Source of the DNA: Branchiostoma floridae
Lineage: Eukaryota; Chordata; Leptocardii; Amphioxiformes; Branchiostomatidae
NCBI RefSeq assembly: GCF_000003815.2
Contig: NC_049986.1
Coordinates: forward strand, 13,734,336 to 13,798,335
Direction of reading: 5' to 3'
DNA: 64,000 nt
Of this stretch, positions 42,582 through 55,313 are shown in pieces. Each line of letters begins with the position of its first letter. The stretch's first letter is position 1. The position numbers and the translations under genes are program-made. Under the pieces are notes generated by a model. The model saw nothing but the letters and a program-made list of their open reading frames with translations. It made no database searches and was not told the DNA's origin.

Positions 42582-45500
42582 TTACAGCCCCAGGTCTGGG
42601 AACAGGTTGTTCTGACACAGGACTTGGTGAACCACATCCGAGGGCTTCAGCAGTCTGGTACTGCCAACAACAACCTGCAAACATACAATACAATCCAACA
42701 AAGTAAACATATACATATGATTAGAGGGTCTGAAAGTCAAACTAAAATCAGGATGGGCACTCAAGAATGATGGCTGTCACTTCTAGCACTGTGCTTTACA
42801 AAAAACTAAAACTGTGCTTTACTAGAAAGACTTTTGTATGGCCCTAACACACATTCCAAACTCAAGAGAGCACAGAAAACAATGTAGTTGAGAGCTAAAA
42901 TCTTTGTTTTAATGCAAAAAAAGGTTTCTGCATCGGGTAATAATGCGCTAACTTTTCTGTTCAAGCTCTGTACTATTCATTTGAAAATGAAAGCAACACC
43001 ACAACTAACCTCCGTCTCAGTCTTGGCAGCTGCCACCGCCTCCCTGATGAGTCGGACCTCCTGACACGTGACCCCGCCCACTACATACACCATCAGCAGG
43101 GCGTGGTCACTGGGGCGGGGCTTTGACACACTCATGAACATCCTGGGGGAGAAAGTGTCAAATTTTATCTTTGAAATGGCTCCTCTAAACAAGAGGTTTT
43201 TGGAGAGGGAAATTGGTGAGAAGATAGATAATGGTGAGAGGAACAGATGTCATTTTTTTTACACAGCAGTGTATAAAAATATCTTCATGTAAACAACATT
43301 ACTGCCTCTATTAACTTAGGCCAAGTTTGACTAGAAACTTCGTAAAAATGACTATCAACTCTCCTTGTTACTTTCTTTATTTTCTTGGGCGTTTTAAGCC
43401 CCCAAACACGTTAAAAAGCCTGCCTAATATAACATCTCTGTTTAATCCCTCTAACACCAGGTGAGTCACAGCTTGTTCCTACCTGAAGCCACTCTTGAGC
43501 AGGTCGGTGAGACCTGAGGACAGGTGTTCTATGTCTGGAATGTCAGGCTTGTCCGGGTGGAAGATCTGTTCCATCAGCTGTCTCACCAAGGGCCGGTAGG
43601 ATGCCACTTGGGTCACACTGCCAGGGGTGAACACAGACCTGGGAAAGGTACATAGGTGTGAGACCACCCAGGAAGGAAACATTGGTATGGAACCGCCAAG
43701 GCAATAATGCCTCGGGTGAACACGGACATACTGTTGAACAAGTAGACCTTGAAGAATGTAACTTTGGAACGAGACAAGAAAACCAAGATCATGTGGCAGT
43801 GATCAACACTGTTCTGGGAATTGGCATCAAATGACTGCTTTTGTGCATGAATAGACTGTATTGATATACAAGATAAGTAACAACTACAGGAGATATAGCC
43901 AACATTACCATTGTCTTTTTTTTACAATGATGTCAATCAACTATCCATTGTCACATGTATGTTTCTACCATCTACGTGCAATTAGTCTTTGGGCATGAAC
44001 TTGCAAATAAACTTTCTAAAGATACGTGTAACTTACCCGAACTGCTGGAGTGCAGCCCTGGCCCTACCAAGCCCCTTCAGCTTGATAAACACATCATTGA
44101 TGACACTTCGTATTCTATCTTCTGTGGTGCTCTCACCAACTGGAGAATGGGGAAGGTAAATTACATTGTGATGCATCTAAGGACATGTACAATTGTAAGT
44201 ATATCCCCACATTCCAGCTGTAAGATTTATATTCTGATCCAGGTAGGGTCCACACATAACAAATTTATCCAGAGCTGCATATGGCATATAAAACTGTAAC
44301 TACATGTATTGTGCAGACACAATAGATACAATCTTCTGAAGTTGACAACATGACCATGCAGAAAACAGAACCATCAGTACCAACACTTCTTACCTAATGA
44401 TTGTAACTCTGGTGACAGCTGTGCTTGTGATGACAGGATGGCATGTATCATTGTTTCCTAAAAAAACAAAAAAACAAACCTTTAGCCATTGATAATGTCT
44501 TCACTTACATTATGGTACATGTAAGTACCTCAGTGACAGTGACAGTGTCTATCACAAGTTGATAGATGGTAGTAACTGTTGTTAGATAGTATTACATGTA
44601 AGTGTTGTTGTTGGGATACAAAAGAAAAATCAGAGTTTTTATCAAAAGAGGTGAATAAATGTTACAGTGCTGTTTTACTTGTCAGACAATGATTCTCAAA
44701 TGATTATAGCAAAGGTTGTGATGTTTTCAATGAAATGTTATTGTAGAGTGGTACAATAGTTATCAGAATATCACTGTTCAAAGAAGTTTGATCACTTTTT
44801 GCCTCATGTTTTTCTTTAGCTTGTTGATTGGGATTAGGACCTTTTTAAACATTTAGATGATTTAATCAATTGAGTAAAACTGTCATTCATCAGCTCAAAC
44901 CTTCAGCTCTTCCTCATCAGAAGGGTTGACCAGGTAGTCCTTGGGATGGCAGTGTGTTAGGACAGAAAAGTCACAGTGGTTTAAAGGAATGAATGGGTTC
45001 TGGTTTGGTTACAAGTACATGTAAGTACACTTGTACGTTGATGAAGGTTAGACATACAGGTATTAAGATACACCAAATAGCAATTACTCAAGCAACGATC
45101 ATCGTTTCAAAAATCATATCCAGTTGCTTGAGTAATTGTTATTTGATGAAAATACACTTGTGCAAGTTGACCTTGTTTTCATGTATTGAAGAAATACAGA
45201 AAACATTCACACCTGTCATGATGTAAGTTTAGGGAATGAAAGTTTGCGATATTGTAATCATGATAAATATAACTGAGAAAAAGTTTACATGTTAACTACA
45301 GATGAATACAAAAATTATATTGGCTGGCTAGTTCAGTTTTATCACGTTCCGTTTTATCACATAAAGTTTAAATGTTGAACCCATCTGCATATAACATCAA
45401 GTACTATACAACATAACTCTGTCTTATGTCTAAAGGAAAAGGAAATGCTTTAGATGCTCTACAAGCTCAAGATTGTTTTTTTGAGTATGTTCGCTCTTTG

Positions 45501-48500
45501 TTTTCAATATTTAGCAAGGACACATAATTCAAATGGACTGCAATGTTAAATTTCAAGTGAAAGGAACCATTATCGGAGCTCTGTTCTCCCTACCCTCAGC
45601 CTGCCTTCCTCCTCTGCTGTTCCCACATGTTCCTCCCCCAACAGTGAGTACACAAACACCAGCAGGGCCAGCACATCCTCCACACTACACCTCTGTCTTC
45701 TGGACCGGTCACCTCGACCCTTAGACTCTTCTCTCTCCTACAGGACAAACAATGTGACTTTTCATAAATTGACAATACTTAATAATATCATTCTACTCCA
45801 GACCTCTAAGTACCCATGTTATCTGTATCTGTATCTGTATAGCCGGTATAACCGTCCGTCGGTGTAACACACCAGCTTTGCGGGCACGCGGTGTGGCAGC
45901 AGCTGCCTATATTACACTGAACGACATGTCACTCCTAACTTTTGCACATCTATCTGCAAGCATTCTTTAAAACTATACAGAGAATGTGCCGCTACTGTGC
46001 TTGGTGATATGGATAGTGTGAAAACAACTGTCATAACAACTACTGGCTATTAGGAGGAACAAAGCTAATAGAGACAAAATATTAAAGTAGAAAATAACAG
46101 CATTACATGGACATTACACACACCCTGAATGTAAAATAATGTATGCATAAACAAACAACATGACGTGGCATAAGATACAATGTATACCTCATCAGCTCCT
46201 TAAACAGTCTTCCGGATTTAAACAGACAAAATTCAAATGAAAGTTATCTATTTATTGGCTGTCTGACCTGTAACAGCTGAGTAAGCTGATGTAGTGCTGT
46301 GGGACAGCCCTGGTCTCCAGCGCTCTGCATCAGAGTCTTCTCCAGACTGAGTAACTCCTCGGTGTGAGGGTAGTGGGGGTGGTTCAGGGTCTGTACAGCA
46401 GCCATGGCCAGCTGAAGTACTCCTGCATGCTGTACAAAGGCTCTGGTGCTGTCAGGTTCCCTGTAAAGACACAAGTGTATGTGTAAACTACAGTAACTCC
46501 TCCGTGTGAGGGTAGCGGGGGTGGTTCAGGGTTTGCACAGCTGCCATGGCCAGCTGAAGTACACCTGCATGCTGTACAAAGGCTCTAGTGCTGTCAGGTT
46601 CCCTGTAAAGACACAAGTGTATGTGTAAACTACAGTAACTTCTATACTGTATGTATGTGTAAACTACAGTGTGAGGGTAGTTGGGGTGGTTCAAGGTTTG
46701 AACAGCAGCCATAGTTACCTGAAGTACTCATCCTGTGTGTTGGACAAATGCAATCAAGCATTCATTCAATGTCTTTTGTGTAAATAATCATAAGCCAGTC
46801 TACTATAACAAAGTTGCTGTCGGGTTCCCTGGTTACAGACACATCGGTACATTAGCTACACTGTGCTGATAGTGTAATGTTGTCAACGTAGTAATTATTG
46901 GAGAGTTCAAGAACTGAAGAAGAATAGATCTTGGGCTAAGATGCCCTGTTGGGTAATAGTTGGCCAGCTCAGTAACGCCCACCTCAGTGCTGTATGACAG
47001 CATCCCGTTGGGTAACAACTGAAAGCCCAGCTGGTAAACTGAGGATTCGGGATTATACACAGAAAGGAAACATCAACTAAGACAACCTGAATAGTTTGAG
47101 ATGTCCCTCCAGCTGCTGTGCCCCCAGCCGGCCAGGTTTGGTGGGCAGGCTGACCAGCAGCTTCTCTTGAGTGGCCACGTCCACCAGGTGCCTGTTTACA
47201 TCCATCAGGCATTCCTGCAGGAAACAGACATGGTGATCAACATATAAAACACATGAGAAAGTGATAACTAGTACCTATGAACACTGTTTATTGTATCACA
47301 TATCAGTTTGGCTGAAAAGACTGTGAAGGACAAAATTTTGACCCAACCATCAAAGAAATGTGAACTTCATGACATGAAACATGCAAAATTATAAGCTTAA
47401 AATGACCAATTTGACAACAAAAAATTCAAAGCTGGAGACGTCAGCCCTGTGCCAAACAATGGTAAATCATCAAAATATACAAACATTAGATCTTGTTCTG
47501 CATCAAACCTGAATTGTGCACAGACTACCACGGCTTCATAGAAAATAACTGCTGTGACTTTTCAAGCTTTGACAGTCAAAAAACATGACAAGGTGTCAAC
47601 TATGCTGCTGATGTAAAACGATGAGAGAATGCAGTGCTGTACCTTTTGTTTAAGAGTGACAAAGGAGCTGAGTAGAGCCTGTGAACCAGAGTCTGCATGG
47701 CTCAGTGTGCCTGGGCAGATCAGCTGGGGGTACAGCTGGCTGGAGGGGGGACAACAAAATCAACAAAGATGACAACTATTACTGGAAATTTAACAATACA
47801 CATCACAGTATATATCAATGAAAGTTAAAAATCCAGGTAATGAGATATGCATCATCATCATCATCAATAATAAGATATGCACTACAAAAGACACTAAAGC
47901 AACTGGAAAAGTTTCATAAACTGTCATAGGTTTCAAATAGCACCCACTATCTATGGCACATCCACTATCTTCCCTCACCTATACCTACTCCATATATTCT
48001 TAATAATTGTACTCACGCTCCCTTAGACAGTAGACTGGTCATGTTGATGGACACATCCACGGTGTGACCCTGCAATCGTGGTAACAACTTAATGACCTTG
48101 TCCGCCAGCGAGTCTGTCTGATGACCGCACGGGCCCACCATGTCCAGACTTCTGTCCACAAACAGGATGGATGCTTTGTTGGCTGCCGTCTGGGGATACA
48201 AGCAAGGGTAATTTCAGTTTGTCAGCAACACTTCTTATGGTTTGTTCCTGGTAGCTGAAAGAATTTTAATCTTACACAAAATCAAACTTGAGAGCATAGA
48301 GGCAATGAGAAAGTAGAAGGTACCATTTTCATAAAGTACCTACAAAATGTACAATGCTCACTGTTGGTATCTCAAACTTACGGAAACTTTCAAACTACAA
48401 TAGTCACTAGACTATCTACTTCTTCTCCTGCATGGTGTTATTGACCATGATACATTGTTACATCGCAGGATGTAACTGCAGCTTAAACCTTGTACATGTA

Positions 48501-50836
48501 TGTTACATAATCAGTTGATGCATGTACAGTACAAATGTAATTCTCCAACTGGACCTACTTTTCTCCTGTTCTTGGCAGAGTTGAGATTTGCCAGCTCAGA
48601 AGCGATGACCCTGCTGAAGGGGCCAACAGCATAACAGTCTTCTCTTACATTCAACCCTTCAAACAGGCTGCTGATGTTGGAGGCAAGCATCTAGAGTCAA
48701 AAACAATGTTGTGAAATATCAGTTGAGAACTTAGGATGTAAACATATTGATATAGCATTTTGAACTGTCAGTGACGCAATAAACGATTTTAAAAAGTACA
48801 ACAGGATTTTTGCAATACACAAAACCACATACTATGGTACTGTATGAAACAATCTTGAACTTAGTCCCCTAATAACCTGATATGACTGTATGGATGTCAT
48901 CATCATATTCACTTCCTGACTGTTTACAACATTAGACAGGATCCAAACCTGACTCCCAATACTCGAAGTATCATATTACACCATTTCCCTATCTACTTTC
49001 TTACCAGGTGCAAACTGGAAGCAAATTAGCAGGTGTCCCTGCCATGTATCAAGATAGCCTCCACCAGGCCTTCCTACAGGGGTGCAGGGATCGTAGAAAA
49101 AAATTGGGAAATTGGCCTCGGGAGTCAGTCCACGCTTAGATATACATTTCCCCTCCTGGTCGACCAACACCTCTGGTTTCAAAAACTCCCCTGGCAAATT
49201 ATTCCCCTATATCATAATGGCCTGTGTATATGGCACAGACCAGCATCAAGAGTCTTCAGACACAAAATTACCTTGATCCAGATCTGCAGGTCTGTAGACA
49301 GATGGCTGAGATCAATCTTCATAGAGTCCTCCCCAACAGCTTCTCCCTGATGGAACAATGAGAAACCATTGACAACCAAAATACATAGATCTACTTCCCA
49401 TCGGGTAATAACATCTTTAAATCTCTTCATTAGCACCAATGGATAAAACTTACGCTCTGGAGAAATCTTCCTTCTCTTTTAAATACTTGTCAGAATTTCA
49501 TACTTGTCAGTCTTCATTCCACCTTTTGATTCATGGCTAATGACCTACCTAATACTTTTATTTTCTTGTCCAGATTTCAATCTATGCCCAGTACTCACCC
49601 TTGCTATTCTCATCTGCCTGATACTGTCCATGTCTGAGGGTGTGAGGGGGAACATGGAGGAGTAGGCTGGTGTGGTGAACAGGCCAGGACAGATGGGGGC
49701 AAAACTTACAGGCTCGTACAACACCTCTGCTGTGTAGTTCTGTAAAGAAAAAAAGTGGCAGGTCAGAATAAAATCCACTGATTTGCTTCACAGTCCATTA
49801 AACATGGGGACCACATCTCAAACAGATCAATAGACTATGCATATGCATTTTGTATTTCAAATTGATCTTTATGTTACTCACCAAAAGCCTTTTGTTTTAA
49901 AAAAGAAACTTGTAACAGGAAAGACTTGGAATCTCTTGCGATCATTGGCCCCAGGTTTAGAAACACCTTTCCCAGTTAATGGTAAGAGAAAAAATGTAGA
50001 ATTATATAACTGAGTAGGGTTACATGCCCTGAATCTACACTGACTTGAGTAGTCTTAATCTGTTTCTCACAAGCTAGCCCTTGGTGCAAATTGCTTACAG
50101 ATAGTTTTGTAGCAATGTCTGTATAGATGTTGAAGTGAAGTCCTCACCATGTTCCCCATCCACTCACACATCTTCTCCTCAAACTGATCAAACACCTCCC
50201 TGCTGTCGCTCTCCTGTGCCCCGTGTACAGTCTGGTGTGTGAAGTGGTTGACCGTGCACACCACCACACAGTACTGGAACTGGCTGGCTGTGATGATGTC
50301 TCTGATGATAGTCATGGCCTGTCCCTTCAGCACCGAGGTCAGGACAAACACTGCCTTGGGCTGGTCCTCTTTGGCAGACTGGGATGAACAGTTATCAAAT
50401 ATAACTTTGTTACTTTCAGCTTAGAGCTCTACACTTACTAGTAGGAAGTGACTTATGAAGGACACAGGCCTTCAGGTGGATGAGCCTTGCTCTGTCATGC
50501 TGGACAGGGCTTTGCGAAAAGCATGATATCACCTCTCTACAAAGGATGAACTGAACTGAACTTCAGCTCTAAAGTATGTCCTTTTGGCTGCAATTTGGTC
50601 TAAGTTTTAATGGACCTAGGGAGCAATTATTCTTATCAAAACTTCAGTCTTACCTCAAAAGAAGAGAACTCCTTCACGTTGACGGCACCAGCCTTGAAAA
50701 GCCTGGCAGCGCCTCCGCTCCAGTGTAAGACTTCAGCCGAGGGTCCGTCCAAGAAAACCACCGCCTTGTTCACTTTGGCACAAACTCTGTCCCAGACGCT
50801 AGTAAACCAGCCTTGTAGAGGCTTTCCTGGCATCAT
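42582..50836 (-). CDS. SCFD2: Sec1 family domain-containing protein 2 orthologue
   Basis: Sixteen exons, 5' to 3': 50836-50654, 50378-50148, 49739-49599, 49346-49272, 48690-48559, 48189-48017, 47739-47643, 47214-47087, 46460-46268, 45737-45594, 44939-44901, 44457-44394, 44139-44037, 43638-43483, 43142-43010, 42674-42582. They total 2085 nt in one frame, 694 aa against 684 in human. SCFD2 is a divergent Sec1/Munc18-type protein thought to act in SNARE-mediated vesicle traffic. Matches along the whole length include FEEKMCEWMGNMNYTAEVL, ASILFVDRSLDMVGPCGH, GVLQLAMAAVQTLNHP, IFHPDKPDIPDIEHLSSGL, SKPRPSDHALLMVYVVGGVT and the end GSTRLLKPSDVV...NLFPDLGL. The first exon aligns with WEQVLAKVKRAVVYLD of human. 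The intron before exon 9 carries partial copies of that exon. Confidence 0.96.
45074..45145. repeat. Hairpin element in SCFD2 intron 10
   Basis: CAAATAGCAATTACTCAAGC and on to 45096 pairs with 45123-45145, 23 bp with one mismatch around a 26-nt loop. Confidence 0.85.
45820..46009 (+). mobile_element. (TATCTG)n-associated repeat, copy in SCFD2 intron
   Basis: Begins with a TATCTG run and TATAGCCGGTATAACCG, continues with GTGTAACACACCAGCTT, and ends CTACTGTGCTTGGTGATA. An inverted copy lies at 60967-61158 and a fragment at 258-304. Probably a SINE or non-LTR 3' end with a hexamer tail. Confidence 0.75.
46351..46735 (-). repeat. Tandem partial duplication of SCFD2 exon 9
   Basis: The 5' half of exon 9 with its upstream acceptor (unit about 142 bp) is repeated at about 46493-46636, and a more diverged third copy lies around 46671-46730. 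Copy 2 keeps the CTTTACAG acceptor (exon start 46602) and reads the same residues REPDSTRAFVQHAGVLQLAM, then runs into an in-frame TAG (46490-46488). Confidence 0.9.
50526..50542 (+). repeat. (TGAAC)n tail
   Basis: GATGAACTGAACTGAAC resembles the 3' tail of the non-LTR fragment at 8051-8361. It lies in SCFD2 intron 1; the preceding sequence is too worn to read as protein. Confidence 0.5.
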
Positions 50837-51299
50837 GTTATCAGTTGTGAGAACGTATGAAGCAAATTGAGTAAGTCTGAGAAGAAACAGCGGTGAAAGA
50901 TTCCCTTAGCTTTAGCAGACGGGAAAAATGTCGTCCGCTAGATGATCAGTTGGGGAGGGGGGCGGTGTACAACGATGGGTTCAACAGCGCGTTGCACCTC
51001 AGTCCTTCTCTGTTTAAAAGTATTTTCTGAACATATCAGGTAAGAATACGCTTTACAAGCTTTACCTGTATACGTCCGGCATAAAATTCCCCAAAAGGTG
51101 AAGAAAACGACAGCTTATGGACAAAATATCGTACTTCCAGAGGAAGACCCAGAGGAAAAGTCCGCCATCTTTGTTGTCGACGTAACGGACGAGTCCACTT
51201 GACAGAGAGGGATAATCTCCGAGCAGATGTTGGGAACAAGATCAAAACTTTGCATTGTTCTCTTCGCCAAGAAGAGTATGTTATTGCTGACTTGGGTCT

Positions 51300-52150
51300 G
51301 TATGTAGGTCAACAGCAAATAACTCCAGAAATTGTGGATGGAACTTTGTGATTTTTGGTAGGTGTGTAGCGTTTGTCAAAAGGAATCCCAAGTTCGAAAA
51401 CGGTTTACCTGGCGTTTTCCTACGGTACTGCAGCAAGCTTGGTATGTTTTTGGGGTTTGTTTTGGGCAGCATAAGTCAAAATGCAGCTGGGCGATTTTCA
51501 TGATACTTGGTAGGTGTGTAGCGGTTTCAGAGAGGAAGGTCAAGTGCGAAAATGGTTTACCTAGCTCTTACCTACGGTGCTGTAGCGGGATTTGTATGTA
51601 AGTGCGTTTGTCTGTATGCAAGATAACTCGAGAACCCTTGAATGGATCCTGATGTTATTTTGTAGGTGGGTGGGTGTCAAGAAAACGAAGGTCAAGTTCG
51701 ATAATGGGCCCTCTAGTGGCTGCCTAAAGTACTGCAGCAAACCTTTTAAATTATACATTTCGTGTTCTGGACAGGCTGTGGTCATAATTTTTGAGCGGTA
51801 GATAGCCCTTGAGACAGAGAGTAAGTGCTGTGAGTTTGGACCCCCTAGCGGCTTTTTGGGAACTGCAGGCACCGATTTCCTTCCAAACTTTGGACGAGAA
51901 TAACTCAAGAACGTGTTGACGGATCATCAGGATTTTTGGTATGTAGATAGAATGAGTGATGACTTGCACAATGTAATACTTATTATGCAAATCAGCAGAT
52001 AATTTGCATAATTAATGAGGAACGTTCAAAAATCCATTCCAACAGCATATAACTCAAGAATCTGTGTATGGATTTTCATGATATTTGGCATTTGAGTAGC
52101 GTTTGCAGAAAGGAAGGTTGTGTTCGAAAATAGTTGGCATATCATTTTCC
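51300..52150. repeat. Dispersed repeat with an octamer pair
   Basis: Between the 5' end of SCFD2 and the 3' end of NOS1AP. Successive units contain ATGATACTTGGTAGGTGTGT, GGACCCCCTAGCGGC, GGAACTGCAG and ATAACTCAAGAA. 51985-52009 is ATGCAAAT, nine bases, ATTTGCAT. Confidence 0.8.
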
Positions 52151-52778
52151 GTTAGGACGGTAGCAGGCCGAGTAAATAGATGATACTCAAAATAATGGTC
52201 CATTTCGCAAAAAAGAAATCTATATTGCGGAATTCAACTCCCACTGGCTAACTGCCTCTTAACCATTGACTGTAAAACTTGGTAGAGGACTGACTATAGA
52301 CTCTACTGTACTTTGCTTGTTATTTTCCCAGACCGGTAAGCCCCAAGTTGGGTAAGCCCCGATACGTGTGAATGCCTGATCATACAATCTGTTCATTTTC
52401 CAACAGGTCCAACATCTGGTCCACTGAATTTTTTCAGGTCTGTTTTTTCTGGACTGGTCCAATAAGAAAAAACAGTTTTGTACTGGTACTTAGTTCAAAC
52501 CATTATTTGGATCCCAGGAATCATGCATCCCTTTGGCTTTCCTGTTTTGTCCCTAAGTCTACCCATGGAAGATGTCTTATACTTATAATTCGGAGATCTA
52601 AAACTAGAATATATAAGTCCTCAAGGTTGGGTGCAATTTCTACAATGCCACTGGACAGGAATACTAGCCAAAGCATGGGCTATATGGTGCTGTACCAGTC
52701 ATTCATTTATTCAACAGTGATAATGAAGACAAAGAAGACACATAGCCAGACAGCCTTTAAGTACAAAAGAATAAAAAG
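52151..52778. other. Gap between dispersed repeat and NOS1AP 3' end
   Basis: A 163-codon plus-strand ORF at 52372-52863 has no recognisable motif and overlaps the presumed NOS1AP 3' UTR; it is not called as a gene. Confidence 0.4.
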
Positions 52779-52784
52779 TTTATT
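52779..52784 (-). terminator. Candidate polyadenylation signal of NOS1AP
   Basis: AATAAA on the minus strand about 2.5 kb after the stop codon. A long 3' UTR would explain the gene-free stretch 52785-55313. Nearer signals cannot be excluded. Confidence 0.4.
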
Positions 52785-55313
52785 GGTACTGGAAAATATA
52801 TATTCATACTCACTGCTAAGGCGACTCAGAGCGAGAGAATACAGGTATTTACAAGATGGCTGAGTTCCAGACTAGGTGCCCGCAGCTTCCCTACTGCCCA
52901 CGATAACACTGACTACATGATACATGCAGACAAAACAAGATGATGTAGTCTTCATACTACCCTGCTCTTTCAAGTATCAGTATCATATCTTCTCTACACC
53001 TTGATTGATTGATCGGTAAGGCACATTACATAAGTCGGATGGGCTTGGATAAACAAGCGTTTGTATTTACAAATTCCTAACTTACGCCACCATTACAGAC
53101 AATAAAGGTGATAATTTGTGTCTAATTTTACAGATTTTGCCTTGACACCAACACCAACACAAACGTTAATGTTACTGGGCAAGGATGGACAGTGGGTACA
53201 TACTGCTCATTTTTAAAAAGGAAAACACATCAATACACTTTTCAACTGTCCTCATACAGTTCACCTTTGGCAATGCTCAACCTGAAAAGACGATTTGCTC
53301 TAAACAGGTGGGCTGTATCATCAATAGTAAAATTTTGACCATCGCGATTCACAACACCGTCAACAGTATAAATTGTTTCCTGGACAGTTATGAATGTCAA
53401 TAAGTACACAGAAACACCATGCCCACCTATCTAGTACTCAGATAAACATAGTAGAGGGTTAGTTGCTATTAGCAATCCCTCTCATGCAAATCTGCCCCTC
53501 TGGATTTGCAATGCCTAGACATAACAACGAGGATTTCACAGACATCTTCTTTCTCCTGACAACTCCTTTGCATTCTTCTCCCCACTGCTTGACAAACGTA
53601 CAATTTGTCACGTTCTAACACCCCACAGGTTTTGTAAACAAAACATACTTCACACAATGCGCCACATTTTTTTCTACACAACTCGGACCTCTACAAGGGA
53701 GGAGCCATGACAACAAAGGGAACAAACAAGCAGTTCTTCCTTCGACATTCGACAAGATGGTGATTGAAGTAAACATTGTCAAAGCCATTCATAGAGATGG
53801 CTCCAACTTTGCAGCAATACCAAAATTCCCTACAAGTTGTCTCGGCTCCCAGTTATACCAAGGACATTATATCCGTATATGATGTCCTTGGATCTACAAA
53901 CCAATACACATGCATCTTGCAAATTGCTCAAACAGCATGCAACAAACTCTCTGAGTACGACCCCTCAAATGCTGTCCTAGCCACTTGGCACTGGTGCCAC
54001 TTAATCAATCAGCCATATTGGAGAATTAGATGATGTAAGAGCCATTGACGATTCTTTATCTTGAAACTACTGGTTGATTACTGAATATCCTTTCCATTCT
54101 AACATCTACAATGTAGGATAATTGTCTAAAGCTATTTGTAAAGTGACAGGTTCCTCTTTGGTCCTCCACACTTGCATACTTACTGGCTGTGTCCAAGCAT
54201 GGCTGCCGTTACGTGTATTCCATGACATCACTAGAAAACCTGCCTTACATTGGTCCTACAAGCACCCGTTTTTAACAGAGAAACACTGACAGATGATACA
54301 ATGTACACCAGTTCTATACACAATTTCTGCACAAAAAGATCCACAAATCACATTTAGGCTGCATCAATTTTTTGGCTTCTGGTTTTAATTTTTTTGTCCT
54401 AAAATCACTTATAACTTTCTTTGGGAAAATACATTCTGTACATATTTTGCAAATACGCTGAAGGTGCGTCCAAATTTTGTTTCCTCTTTAGAATTAACAG
54501 ACACCAGATCATTCAATTCATGGAGCCTAAATAATTAGAATACTACAAATTCTCATGATCTGAAAAATGATCTATACAGTGGTAAGACCAAACACAGTTT
54601 CAAAAAATATCAAATATCTGTTTGCCCTCCCCGAGACAATCACCACAGAAATTATGGCCACAGATTACTGCATGCATGATACAACACAAAATTCCTTAAC
54701 CTGCCATCTACAAAAGTATTTATCAGAATCTATACAAATTGTTCAACACTCTCAGCTTCAGTAAAGGTTCTTACATGGTAAGTCATCTCTATATATGGAA
54801 GTGGTCAATCAAAATGTGCCTTGATTAAAAAACTAATTGCAGTGACAACTTCAGCATTGTGTTGATGTTAAGTACAGTGGTTGCTAAGTCCCCTTTTACC
54901 TGTCTACCTTAATAAGTTATCTTCAGGAAAATCAAATCAAAGATTTAAGGGACATGATTCACTCCATTACTGTACAAAACAAATCCCAAACCAAGTCACC
55001 AAAACATCAGGTACTGACGGCACAAATAGAGGTCTTGATTAGTCGGGTACTGCCCAATAACAGCGTATTTCCTCAATACCATGATAAATATTACATACAC
55101 TGCAAGCATCTCACCAAATCCATGTAGAACTTGTCATCATATCTAACAGGTCGTCACAATATTGGAAATTTGTCCTACCAATTTCAGACTTTGCAGATCA
55201 ACACTTAAAAAAGCTGTCTTCCTGATGTGTTGGTGACTTTTTATGTTTCAGTAGTCTTATTGTTAAAAACCTTTAAAAAAGCTAAAATGACCTTAAGTTG
55301 CTATCTTTCTACA
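52785..55313 (-). other. Probable 3' UTR of NOS1AP
   Basis: No coding frame recognised. It contains the CCAAGGAC palindrome at 53858-53891. The 3' UTR assignment rests only on the absence of other features. Confidence 0.35.
53858..53891. repeat. CCAAGGAC palindrome, copy 2
   Basis: CCAAGGACATTATA... pairs with ...TATGATGTCCTTGG with small mismatches. Same family as 30981-31016. Confidence 0.8.

Noticed and set aside
48979..49197. Possible extra SCFD2 exon (MPGEFLKPEVLVDQEGK...)
   Set aside because: Not in the SCFD2 family, does not join in phase with neighbouring exons, and part of it (AACTCCCCTGGCAAAT) recurs at 37720.
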